Positions 17,855-26,577 of a DNA stretch of 38,265 nt are shown piece after piece; within the stretch, counting starts at the first letter, position 1, and the number at the start of each line of letters is the position of its first letter. The notes under the pieces were generated by a model. It worked only from the letters and a program-made list of their open reading frames with translations, was not told the origin of the DNA and searched no databases. The stretch comes from Candidatus Kuenenia stuttgartensis (GTDB lineage Bacteria; Planctomycetota; Phycisphaerae; Sedimentisphaerales; CAMDDF01), in contig CAMDDF010000008.1 in NCBI GenBank assembly GCA_945890885.1, positions 1-38,265 on the forward strand. The letters run 5' to 3'. The translations under genes and the position numbers were made by a program.

Positions 17855-18796
17855 TTGAATAAATTATCTTTTATTATAGTTTTGTTTATCTGCGGCGTAA
17901 GATTAGGATCGTCCTGCGGCTCTGAAGCTAAGGGTGGTGCTCCAGCCTGCGAACCAAACACCGTTTCATATACCGAAATCACAGACAGCAATACCGGGCC
18001 AACGATCCTGCTAGGCTACAACGAAAACAGCAAGAGCAACCCGATTTTTTCATTCATGTACTTTGTTCCGATGATTTCGCCGACAATGGTCGAGATGGAA
18101 ATAAGCCCCAACTGTCTGCAAAAAGGCCGATTTGTATCGCACAAAATTGAATACGATGGCGACAAATTCGAAGTAATAAGCGAATTTGAAATCAATGGCA
18201 CTGGCCATTACAAAAATTGCTTTGACCCTGAAGAAATAATCAAATGGAACATAAAGCACCGGAACGAAGGCGACAGGCTGACAAAAATTCTCGATTACAT
18301 AAAATTCGAGGGGCAAGCCTTTGGCAGACTTGAAATATCGGGAACGATTACGGATGGAATCAAGGAAGTCAAGCAGGTCAAGGCTTATTTTAACAATAAG
18401 GACACAAAAAGCCCTGTTACAATAGGAATTTACGACATTTATGCAAAAGATGGCGAGTTTAAGTACGCAAATGCCACCAACCGTACTGTTGTTAGAGTCA
18501 ATGCTCTTACTTTCCAGAAAAGCCAAGGCGAGCCCAAAATGGACATTGAAATTGCCAGCTTGTCTCAAGACGAAGACTGTGACAGCTTATGGGCGACACT
18601 AAAGGGTAAAATTGCCAATTTCTTCCTAAATCCCCTCGAAATAAATTCCGAAGGAAATCAGTCGATGCTGGAGTTTGGGTTGGCATTAACAGAGAAAAAA
18701 GAAAGTTTTACATTTACAAAAGCTAAAAATTTGAAACAAAATGAGGCAACCAGGCAACAATTTGCTCTAAAATCGTCAGATTCATCTGAAATTTAA
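17855..18796 (+). CDS. Secreted hypothetical protein (TTG start)
   Basis: 313 aa with hydrophobic N-terminal signal; no recognised family. Confidence 0.75.
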   Translation: MNKLSFIIVLFICGVRLGSSCGSEAKGGAPACEPNTVSYTEITDSNTGPTILLGYNENSKSNPIFSFMYFVPMISPTMVEMEISPNCLQKGRFVSHKIEYDGDKFEVISEFEINGTGHYKNCFDPEEIIKWNIKHRNEGDRLTKILDYIKFEGQAFGRLEISGTITDGIKEVKQVKAYFNNKDTKSPVTIGIYDIYAKDGEFKYANATNRTVVRVNALTFQKSQGEPKMDIEIASLSQDEDCDSLWATLKGKIANFFLNPLEINSEGNQSMLEFGLALTEKKESFTFTKAKNLKQNEATRQQFALKSSDSSEI

Positions 18797-18825
18797 AAAA
18801 ATATTTGTTTTTTTCAAAAAAACAG

Positions 18826-18854
18826 TTGAAAGATTAAAGCCAAAGGCCTATAAT
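18826..18854 (+). promoter_or_regulatory. Sigma70-type promoter
   Basis: TTGAAA (18826-18831), 17-nt spacer, TATAAT (18849-18854). Confidence 0.8.
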
Positions 18855-18861
18855 GACGAAG

Positions 18862-18989
18862 TATTATATATCTCTTTTCTAAAGTTCCTGGGTAGTGCTT
18901 GAGGAGTTAGATAAGATAATAAATTAGTAATTTTTAGTTAAAATAACGACTCAAGCGAAAGCTGAAACTGACGGGTTTCAGCTTTTTTT
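18862..18989 (+). ncRNA. Candidate intergenic small RNA (~128 nt)
   Basis: Downstream of a near-consensus promoter, no ORF in the track here. GCTTGAG (18897-18903) pairs with CTCAAGC (18950-18956); ends in a strong terminator. The 5' end is estimated. Confidence 0.7.
18958..18989 (+). terminator. Rho-independent terminator
   Basis: AAAGCTGAAAC-tgacgg-GTTTCAGCTTT with continuing T tract. Confidence 0.92.
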
Positions 18990-19008
18990 ATGCGCCTTTT
19001 TTCACCCT

Positions 19009-19263
19009 CTAGTCATTCTGCCAAGTGCTATTGGTCATTATGGCCGCCAGAAGGATGTGCCGCAGCCTATCAACATTGAGTTTTGCGAGGAAATCCTCCG
19101 TGAAATCGAGCTTGAATCTGCCATGAAAAGTCATGATTTTTTCGATAATGTCCGGCTTCTCAAGCGAGGCGATTTCGACCGCAATGTGTTCAAATGTTTC
19201 AGTTGTCATATAATCTTTATCCATAACCCGAAAACCATTTTTTTTAAGCTTAACCTTACGCAT
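19009..19263 (-). CDS. Hypothetical protein
   Basis: 84-aa ORF with plausible coding composition; no recognised family. Confidence 0.5.
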   Translation of the reverse strand: MRKVKLKKNGFRVMDKDYMTTETFEHIAVEIASLEKPDIIEKIMTFHGRFKLDFTEDFLAKLNVDRLRHILLAAIMTNSTWQND

Positions 19264-19399
19264 TCAACTAATCGGATTTTTTAAGGCTTGGCTTAATGTA
19301 AAAAGGATGTTTTTTTTCATTTTTTGGCCATTTTCTAATATGGACTGGAAAATTCCTGAAAAGAAGTCCCGCTTACGGAAATTTTGCCCCTAAAAACCA

Positions 19400-19744
19400 T
19401 TAAATCTGATAAATAAGAACGTCAGCCGGGGTGTTTGAAATAGTCAGAAATCCGGGGAGGATTGAATATTGTTTTGCATCGAGGGTTTTCAATATCTCTA
19501 TTTTCCTTGCATCGCAAGCAAGGCAACAGCAAAGAACTTTCCCGTTATACTCAGCTTTATACTGCCGGATAGTCTGCACAATCAAAGTATTGGCATTTTC
19601 GAGAAAATCATCCAGCGTGAAAAAATCTAGCATCGATGCGTTACCAAATTGTCCGTGAGGCGGCAAAGTTATCGAAGCTATTCCGACAATGCTCTTACTG
19701 TCGTCGCGGCGGAGAACATTATAAACTGCGGCCTTTTTTTTCAA
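19400..19744 (-). pseudogene. C-terminal part of the adjacent GNAT gene, separated by a frameshift at an A8 tract
   Basis: Joins in frame with 19719..20399 (AVEKK-AAVYNVLRRDDSKSIVGIASITLP) if one A of the homopolymer is removed. Confidence 0.65.
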
Positions 19745-20399
19745 CAGCGGACATCATCTCCGGAAATACCGGCAGAAACCGATGCGGCTCCGCATATCTG
19801 GTTGAATATAACCCCTTTGAAAAATCAAACGTGTACATATCCGCAGGCTCGCATAGCATCGCAGAGACTTCCGGAAAATGGTGCCATTTGAGCGGCTGAA
19901 TCGATATTTGCCTGTTACGCTGAGAATATCTTTTATTAAAGCTTTGCTCATCGACGAAGAGTTTGCGCAAAACTATTCCGGCACGTTTTTCAAAGCCAAT
20001 CTTCTGATAGAGATGCATCGCTGGGTTATCAGGATTTACGCCTAAATATACTGCTTCGACATTTACAGTCTGGAGATGGTCTAATAGAAGTTGACAAAGC
20101 TTGCGGCCAAGGCCGAGGTTACGATACTGCGGGTCTGCGCATACCGGGCCAAATAGAGCAACCGCAGGATTTTCAATATCGTACATCACGCCAGCGGCGG
20201 CGATTATAGTATCGTTATGCTGGGCAATGAAAAATGTACATTGAAGTTCGGGACTTAGCTGTGATTGCAAGGCTCTTCGGAAGCTGTAATTGCCGAATTC
20301 GAAAATTTTCAGAAGGAACGATTCAAGCTGCCATGATTTTTCGGGTGATACAGGCGAAATGAGCTTTGAAAAAGTTATATTGTCCGGTGCATTTTGCAT
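19719..20399 (-). CDS. GNAT-family N-acetyltransferase (N-terminal part of a probably longer protein)
   Basis: ALFGPVCADPQYRNLGLGRKLCQLLLDHLQTVNVEAVYLGVNPDNPAMHLYQKIGFE is the GNAT acetyl-CoA binding motif. Confidence 0.88.
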   Translation of the reverse strand: MQNAPDNITFSKLISPVSPEKSWQLESFLLKIFEFGNYSFRRALQSQLSPELQCTFFIAQHNDTIIAAAGVMYDIENPAVALFGPVCADPQYRNLGLGRKLCQLLLDHLQTVNVEAVYLGVNPDNPAMHLYQKIGFEKRAGIVLRKLFVDEQSFNKRYSQRNRQISIQPLKWHHFPEVSAMLCEPADMYTFDFSKGLYSTRYAEPHRFLPVFPEMMSAVEKKGRSL

Positions 20400-20402
20400 T
20401 TA

Positions 20403-21653
20403 TTATTTTAAAGCGGTGGTGTATTTCTGTGCGTTGGTGCCTGCCAGAACGCCAGTTGACCAGCAAATCTGGAGGTTGAATCCGCCGCAAGGGCCATCGA
20501 CATCAATGACTTCGCCAGCAAAGAACAAGCCCGGGCAGATTTTCGACTGCATCGTTTTGTCGTCAATTTCGGAGGTGCTTACCCCCCCTCTTGTTATGGT
20601 TGCCTCGTTCATTGAACGGGCGGCGATAACTTTGACTTGAAGGCCTTTGAGCATTTCAGCTAGTTTACGCCTATTTTGTTTGTTCAGCTGGCCTGAAAGT
20701 GTTGCCTTAAGGTAATCGAAATTTTCACATATGCTCAACGCCAATTTTCTCGGCATAAATTCGGATAGTATGCCAGGAATTTCTTTTTTGGGGTGCATTC
20801 TGCAAAGATCAGTAAGGTTATTGTCTATCTGGTCAAGGGTTCTGTCCGGAATCAGGTCGAGTTTTATCATAGCTGGTTTTCCAGCGGCAAGGTAATCTGT
20901 GATGTATCTGCTGAAATCAAGTACGGCTGGGCCGCCGATACCGTTATCAGTAAATATCATCGGGCCTACGGTGGTGAATTTTTTGTCCTCAAATTCGGCA
21001 CGGATACCAACCCTGTCGATTGCAACTCCGGTTAGTTTGTGCATCCATGTATCTGCAGTTTTTAACGGAACAAGCGCGGGCTTGGGATTGACAATGGTAT
21101 GGCCGAGTGCTTTTGCGAATTTGTATCCGTCGCCATTTGAGCCTGTTTGAGGCCAGCTCATTCCGCCGGTGGCGATAATTACCGCTTTTGCAAGTATGAC
21201 TTCTTTGGGTGCCTGGAGAATAAAGAGCCGTTTTTCTCTCTCTATATGCTCGATTTTCGATGCCATCTGGAATTTTACCCTGAAACTTTCAGCGATGTCG
21301 GTCAGTACCCTCTTGACATCGGTGGCGCGGTTTGTGTATGGGTAACAAAAGCCATGTTCATCGGTCTGGATTTTGAGTGCATTTTTTTCAAAAAATTCGA
21401 TGGTTTTATCCGGCCCGAAGTCGTGCAACGCAAATCTGAGGAATTTGGCGGAATCGCCGTACACTTTTATGAATTCGTTTATCGGCAGGCTATGGGTGAT
21501 ATTGCATCTGCCGCCGCCGGTGCGAAGAAGTTTTAGCCCTGGGGTTGTATTTGTATCGATAATTACTGTTTTGGCAGACTTGTGCGCAGCGTAAATGGAG
21601 GCCATAAGTCCTGCTGGGCCGGCACCAATAACGGCAATATCGGTTTCAATCAT
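20403..21653 (-). CDS. BaiN/HI0933-family NAD(P)/FAD-dependent oxidoreductase
   Basis: 416 aa. DIAVIGAGPAGLMASIYAA; GGGRCNITHS; GLFFAGEVIDVDGPCGGFNLQICWSTGVLAG. Confidence 0.92.
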   Translation of the reverse strand: MIETDIAVIGAGPAGLMASIYAAHKSAKTVIIDTNTTPGLKLLRTGGGRCNITHSLPINEFIKVYGDSAKFLRFALHDFGPDKTIEFFEKNALKIQTDEHGFCYPYTNRATDVKRVLTDIAESFRVKFQMASKIEHIEREKRLFILQAPKEVILAKAVIIATGGMSWPQTGSNGDGYKFAKALGHTIVNPKPALVPLKTADTWMHKLTGVAIDRVGIRAEFEDKKFTTVGPMIFTDNGIGGPAVLDFSRYITDYLAAGKPAMIKLDLIPDRTLDQIDNNLTDLCRMHPKKEIPGILSEFMPRKLALSICENFDYLKATLSGQLNKQNRRKLAEMLKGLQVKVIAARSMNEATITRGGVSTSEIDDKTMQSKICPGLFFAGEVIDVDGPCGGFNLQICWSTGVLAGTNAQKYTTALK

Positions 21654-21817
21654 ATAACAATCTGCTCAAATTAATTAAACTAAACTCTTTATATCTCGGC
21701 GATTGCGGTTTGAAAACTTGATTTTTGGTCTTGAATAAGAATTTGTTGTAAATTACGCTAATTTCTAATACTATGTGGGCGTTTATGATTTAAATTTATG
21801 ACATTATGGAGTAAGTA

Positions 21818-23959
21818 GTGAAACATTTTTTGCGAATTTTCGAGTATATCTGGCCTCAACGGAAAAGCGTCGTAGTTATAGTGGCTACCGTTGTGCTGAT
21901 AAGCATTCTTTTTGCGTTCAGCTATGCAACGATTTCTCCCCTGTTGACAGTGATGATGGGTTCAGAGGGAATTCACGGGTGGATGGACAGAAAAATCTGC
22001 CAGCACCGCTACGATATGAAATTTTATGTGCCGGACAGCGTGGATATTGTCAACTCTTCGGATTCCTCAGCAGCGTATCGACTTCGGATAACCAGCATCG
22101 ACGAAAAAAGTTCCGCATATCAGGCCGGGCTTCGCAAGGAAGACTGGATTATCGATATCGACGGAGTATCTGTCAATGAACAAGGCAAGGCTTCCATACC
22201 ATTGTTGCTGGATGTGCTGGCAACGGTACCTGAAAACGAGATTGTCAAAATCCGATATAATAGAATAAACGATGAAGGGGTAGTTGAAAAACTACCATTG
22301 GAGTTTAAAGCTGCCAAGAAGCCGTTTTACGCTAACCTTGCACAGAAGGCACTTAGTTATGTTCCGCGTGATGAGACTCGCAAAGATAAGCTCAATGCGA
22401 TTTTATTTATTATAATCGTAATGATGTTTGTTACATTTATCCGGTGCATCTGTAAATATGTACACGATTATCTGCTTCAAAAGGTGGTCGATGTCAGCCT
22501 GACAAATATGCGTAATGATATGTTCAGCCGCGCTCTTAACATGGAGGTCGGGTTTTTCTCAAGCGAGGGTGCTTCGGATACTGTGAGCAGAATGATACGC
22601 GATACCGATGCGACAGGCAGAGGAATAAAACTTGTTTTCGGCAAGGCATTGCTTGAGCCAGCTAAGGCATTGGGGCTGCTTGTTTTTGCTTTGATATCGG
22701 CACCTAAAATTACACTGATATTTGTAAGCTGTGCACCAGCAATGTTCTGGGTAATCGCCAAACTTGGTAAAAAGATGAGCAAGGCTACCAGACGTTCGCT
22801 TGAGAGCTGGTCTGTTATGCTTGCCAAACTCGAAGAATCGATAGCGGCACTTCGCATAGTCAAAGTTTACGGCAGACAGGATCACGAGAGAGAGCGTTTC
22901 CGTTCGGTAAATCAGACGCTGCTGAAATATTATCTAAAAATCGCAAAAGTTGATGCCCTTACGCCGCAGCTTCTTGAGATTCTGGGAATGATAGGTGGGT
23001 CGATAGGCATTATGTTCGGGGCGTACTGGGTTTTCAGCGGAGAAATAGATGCCCCCCAGTTTTTGACGTTAATGATAATTCTCGGCACAATCGCGGAGTC
23101 TTTCCGTAAAACAAGCGATGTGTGGAACAAGGTTAAACAGGCAGACGCAGCAGCAGAACGAGTTTATAAAGTTCTTGATCAGGGAACCGAATATGAGGCA
23201 GACAATGCAGTTGAGCTTTCGCCGATAAGGAACAAGATTGTATTCAATAATATTAATTTTACATATCCAGGCAACGAGACACCATCGCTGAAGTCAGTAA
23301 ATCTGACAATCCGGGCTGGCGAAAAGGTTGCACTGGTCGGGCCCAACGGTTCGGGCAAGACAACGCTAGCATCGCTTCTGCCGAGATTTTATAATCCCGA
23401 TAACGGAACGATTACTTTTGACGGAGTGGATATTAAACAAGCCACGCTGGCAAGTGTGCGTGCACAAATCGGGCTTGTAACGCAAAATACAATGACGTTC
23501 AAGGATACAATTGCCAATAACATCGGCTATGGAAAGCTGGGCGCAACAAGAGAAGAAATCATAGATGCCGCCAAAAGAGCGTACGCCCACGATTTTATTA
23601 AGCAGCTTCCGAAAGGGTACGATTCGATTATCGGCGAGGCAAGTTCCGGATTTTCTGGAGGTCAGCTTCAAAGAATAGCTATTGCACGGGCAATTGTTAG
23701 TAATCCTGCGATATTGATATTCGATGAGGCGACAAGCCAGGTTGACGCTGAAAGCGAGACGAAAATTCATATCGCGATAGAAGACCTGATGCAGGGCAGG
23801 ACGAGCATTATTATCGCCCACCGCTTCAGCACTATATTGAAAGCGGATACTATCGCAGTATTCGATGAAGGCAAAATTAGGGCAATTGGTACGCACGAAG
23901 AGCTTGTCAAGAGCTGTCCGCTCTATAATGCACTTTACGAAACGCAGATTATCAAGTAA
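21818..23959 (+). CDS. MsbA-like type I ABC exporter (fused TMD-NBD) with a PDZ-like domain between TM1 and TM2
   Basis: 713 aa. Walker A GPNGSGKTT, signature FSGGQLQRIAIARAI, Walker B ILIFDEATSQVD. The aa ~86-166 insert YRLRITSIDEKSSAYQAGLRKEDWIIDIDGVSV is PDZ-like. Confidence 0.92.
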   Translation: MKHFLRIFEYIWPQRKSVVVIVATVVLISILFAFSYATISPLLTVMMGSEGIHGWMDRKICQHRYDMKFYVPDSVDIVNSSDSSAAYRLRITSIDEKSSAYQAGLRKEDWIIDIDGVSVNEQGKASIPLLLDVLATVPENEIVKIRYNRINDEGVVEKLPLEFKAAKKPFYANLAQKALSYVPRDETRKDKLNAILFIIIVMMFVTFIRCICKYVHDYLLQKVVDVSLTNMRNDMFSRALNMEVGFFSSEGASDTVSRMIRDTDATGRGIKLVFGKALLEPAKALGLLVFALISAPKITLIFVSCAPAMFWVIAKLGKKMSKATRRSLESWSVMLAKLEESIAALRIVKVYGRQDHERERFRSVNQTLLKYYLKIAKVDALTPQLLEILGMIGGSIGIMFGAYWVFSGEIDAPQFLTLMIILGTIAESFRKTSDVWNKVKQADAAAERVYKVLDQGTEYEADNAVELSPIRNKIVFNNINFTYPGNETPSLKSVNLTIRAGEKVALVGPNGSGKTTLASLLPRFYNPDNGTITFDGVDIKQATLASVRAQIGLVTQNTMTFKDTIANNIGYGKLGATREEIIDAAKRAYAHDFIKQLPKGYDSIIGEASSGFSGGQLQRIAIARAIVSNPAILIFDEATSQVDAESETKIHIAIEDLMQGRTSIIIAHRFSTILKADTIAVFDEGKIRAIGTHEELVKSCPLYNALYETQIIK

Positions 23960-24045
23960 ATGCTTGATAATAGAGCTTGCTGGCGGTATTATCTATTTAT
24001 AGTTGAGGACAGATAAGTCGGTAAACTTTGATATGAGGGTAGTTT

Positions 24046-24996
24046 ATGGAACTTTCCAAGATAGCGCAGAATCTTTTCAGGAAATATCCCGGTAATCCTA
24101 TCCTGACCAAAAAAGATTGGCCTTACCCAATTAATTCGGTTATGAACCCAGCGGCAATAAAGGTTGACGGGGAATATCTTCTGCTCAATCGTGTCGAAGA
24201 TTTGCGGGGGTTCAGTCATTTGTGCGTGGCAAGGTCTGCTGATGGTTTGACAAAATGGCGAATTGACGAAAAGCCTACGCTTGTGCCTGATACGAATACA
24301 CGTGAAGAACGATTTGCACTGGAAGACCCTCGTATAGTCTGGCTTGAAGAACAGAAACAGTTCGCGATAACATACGTTACGTTCGGCGAAGACGGGCCGA
24401 CGGTAGCGCTGGCGATAACAAGGAATTTTAAGACGTTTGCAAGGCTTGGGGCACTTTTGCCGCCGGAGGATAAGGACGCATGTCTATTTCCGCGAAGGTT
24501 CAACGGCAGGTTCGCTCTTATTCATCGCCCTATCGTTCGTGGCGAGGCGCATATCTGGATCAGTATGTCGCCAGACTTGAAACACTGGGGCGACCACAGG
24601 GTGGTACTCAAGACCAGGCATGCGTACTGGGATGGTGTTCGCGTCGGACTTGGATGTCAGCCTATCGAAATTCCGGAGGGATGGCTAATTGTGTATCACG
24701 GCGTAAGAGGCACGACGGCGGGTGCGATTTATCGTACGGGGCTTGCGCTGCTTGACCGTGATGAGCCGTGGCGGGTTCTAAGGCGAAGCGAAGAATGGGT
24801 TCTCGGGCCAAGCGAAGATTACGAGCAGATCGGCGATGTCGGCTCGGTAACTTTTGTAACGGGCGGGGTAATCAATGACGCAACCAATGAATTATACCTC
24901 TATTATGGTGCCGCTGACGATAAAATAGCGGTAGCGATAGGAAATATGGATGTAATTCGGGACTATATAATGAAGTGTCCCAAGGTAAGTGATTAG
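24046..24996 (+). CDS. GH130-family glycosidase/phosphorylase
   Basis: 316 aa. NPAAIKVDGEYLLLNRVED, LEDPRIVWLEEQKQFAITYV, YHGVRGTTAGAIYRTGLALLD, LYYGAADDKIAVA. Confidence 0.9.
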   Translation: MELSKIAQNLFRKYPGNPILTKKDWPYPINSVMNPAAIKVDGEYLLLNRVEDLRGFSHLCVARSADGLTKWRIDEKPTLVPDTNTREERFALEDPRIVWLEEQKQFAITYVTFGEDGPTVALAITRNFKTFARLGALLPPEDKDACLFPRRFNGRFALIHRPIVRGEAHIWISMSPDLKHWGDHRVVLKTRHAYWDGVRVGLGCQPIEIPEGWLIVYHGVRGTTAGAIYRTGLALLDRDEPWRVLRRSEEWVLGPSEDYEQIGDVGSVTFVTGGVINDATNELYLYYGAADDKIAVAIGNMDVIRDYIMKCPKVSD

Positions 24997-25055
24997 TTAA
25001 AAAAGGCGTAAGGCAATAGGCACGAGACATAAGGGGAATGAAGAAGCAGAGATTT

Positions 25056-25118
25056 CACCCTTTTGAAAAAGCCCAAAAGGGTGCCACACAGAATTACGCC
25101 CTTTAGAGGGCGGCCACC
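25056..25118 (-). repeat. Two-hairpin dispersed intergenic repeat, copy A
   Basis: Minus-strand GGTGGCCGCCCTCTAAAGGGCGTAATTCTGTGTGGCACCCTTTTGGGCTTTTTCAAAAGGGTG resembles 30832..30890. Confidence 0.7.
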
Positions 25119-25124
25119 AGACGT

Positions 25125-25370
25125 TTATTTCCGGAACTCTATAATTCCCAATAAAGTCAACAGTCCCACGAGAAAAAACACTACTCCACCAAAAAGCACT
25201 AAAAGATTAATATAAGGACTGATGGTAGATTCCCAATCTTTAATTTGCCATTTTAGCTTTTTATTAGATCGCCATATATTATATCTAATTATCAGTTTAA
25301 TATATTGCTTTCTAAATATCAAAATAAGCATCCCAATAATTAAACAAATATAACTATCAATATTTTCCAT
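25125..25370 (-). CDS. Small two-TM membrane protein
   Basis: 81-aa ORF with two hydrophobic segments. Confidence 0.6.
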   Translation of the reverse strand: MENIDSYICLIIGMLILIFRKQYIKLIIRYNIWRSNKKLKWQIKDWESTISPYINLLVLFGGVVFFLVGLLTLLGIIEFRK

Positions 25371-25475
25371 TTTAATAGCCCCTACTTATATTCTTTAGAA
25401 AATTTACCCTTAGTGCTTTCATAGTCGATAGGGTGTGCAATTTCTGCGCAGCAGGTTTTGCACACGCGGTAATTT

Positions 25476-26576
25476 CTATGTTTTCATGGCATCGATTTCT
25501 ACCAGTGCGACGGGCAGAAAAATCAGCACGGGCAGCCAGGCCCATAGTTCGGGCCTAAATAGAATCGCTTCGCCTGCGGCCATTTTGCAGCCGAAGGTTA
25601 CAATGAAGCACGTCGTTGAAATAATAAAACTTATCATAATCGCAGACTTCATAGCCTTAGGTTCACGGCAGACGAGTATCGGAAGCGAAATCAGAAGCAT
25701 TATAATGTTCATTATCGGCGATGTGAAACGGTCGTGCTTTTGTGCATAAAGCTGGGCCAAATCCTTAATTTTAGCGCCCTGATCAATCAGTTCGGAAAGC
25801 TGATAGCTGCTGAGCAAATCCATAAAATTAGCTTTTCTGCGTATTGGTATATCCTTGGGGGCGATATCGCTCTGATAAAATTCAATCGGCATTTCGATGC
25901 TTTGCTCCTGTAGCATATCAGCGGGCTTTTGCATTATAATGCCGTTGATTAACTTCCATTTTCCATCTTCGCTATAGACGGCAGAGTCAGCACGTATCTG
26001 GGCGGTGCATTTATAATAAAATTCGTTGACAGGCTCACGAAGAAAAATAACAGGATTATGAAGTGTCTGGTTTTTAATGTCGTATTTTTGTGAGCATAGC
26101 AAAGAGCCATTGCCGTCGCTTAGAAACCATACATCAATATTACCCTGGCCTTGCAGAGTATCTTGTGACCTTACGAGTTTGTCGGCTAGCTTTGGCAAGA
26201 TAACTTCCTGATCAATGATATAGGCGAAATTCAGGATTACAGCAATGAAAACTATAGGGGCGATAACTCTTTTGAGGCTTATACCTGAGGCCATAACCGC
26301 TATCATTTCATTATTGCGAATTAATTTGCCGAGTGAAAAAGCAGCGGCGACAACGGTTATCATACCAGCGAAATCCCTGTAATATAAAAACAGCTGAGCG
26401 CCATAATATTCAAGAACATTTTTCAACGCGACCCACACACCCTGATCAACGCGTTCAGCGAATTCGTCGATGTTGATGAATAAATCGACAATAATCCTAA
26501 GGCCTATAAGCACAAAGAACGCTATCGCATAGCTTACTATAAAATTCAAGCCAATATATTTATCAAGTTTTTTCAT
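25476..26576 (-). CDS. LptF/LptG (YjgP/YjgQ) family permease
   Basis: 366 aa. LRIIVDLFINIDEF; RNNEMIAVMASGISLKRVIAPIVFIAVILNF. TM domains flank a periplasmic domain. Confidence 0.88.
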   Translation of the reverse strand: MKKLDKYIGLNFIVSYAIAFFVLIGLRIIVDLFINIDEFAERVDQGVWVALKNVLEYYGAQLFLYYRDFAGMITVVAAAFSLGKLIRNNEMIAVMASGISLKRVIAPIVFIAVILNFAYIIDQEVILPKLADKLVRSQDTLQGQGNIDVWFLSDGNGSLLCSQKYDIKNQTLHNPVIFLREPVNEFYYKCTAQIRADSAVYSEDGKWKLINGIIMQKPADMLQEQSIEMPIEFYQSDIAPKDIPIRRKANFMDLLSSYQLSELIDQGAKIKDLAQLYAQKHDRFTSPIMNIIMLLISLPILVCREPKAMKSAIMISFIISTTCFIVTFGCKMAAGEAILFRPELWAWLPVLIFLPVALVEIDAMKT

Positions 26577-26577
26577 A

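Noticed and set aside
23366-23896. 176-aa minus-strand ORF
   Set aside because: Antisense to the nucleotide-binding domain of the ABC exporter.
25056-25118. Hairpins after the GH130 gene as a Rho-independent terminator
   Set aside because: No U tract after the stems, and a homologous copy exists at 30832-30890, so a dispersed repeat explains it better.
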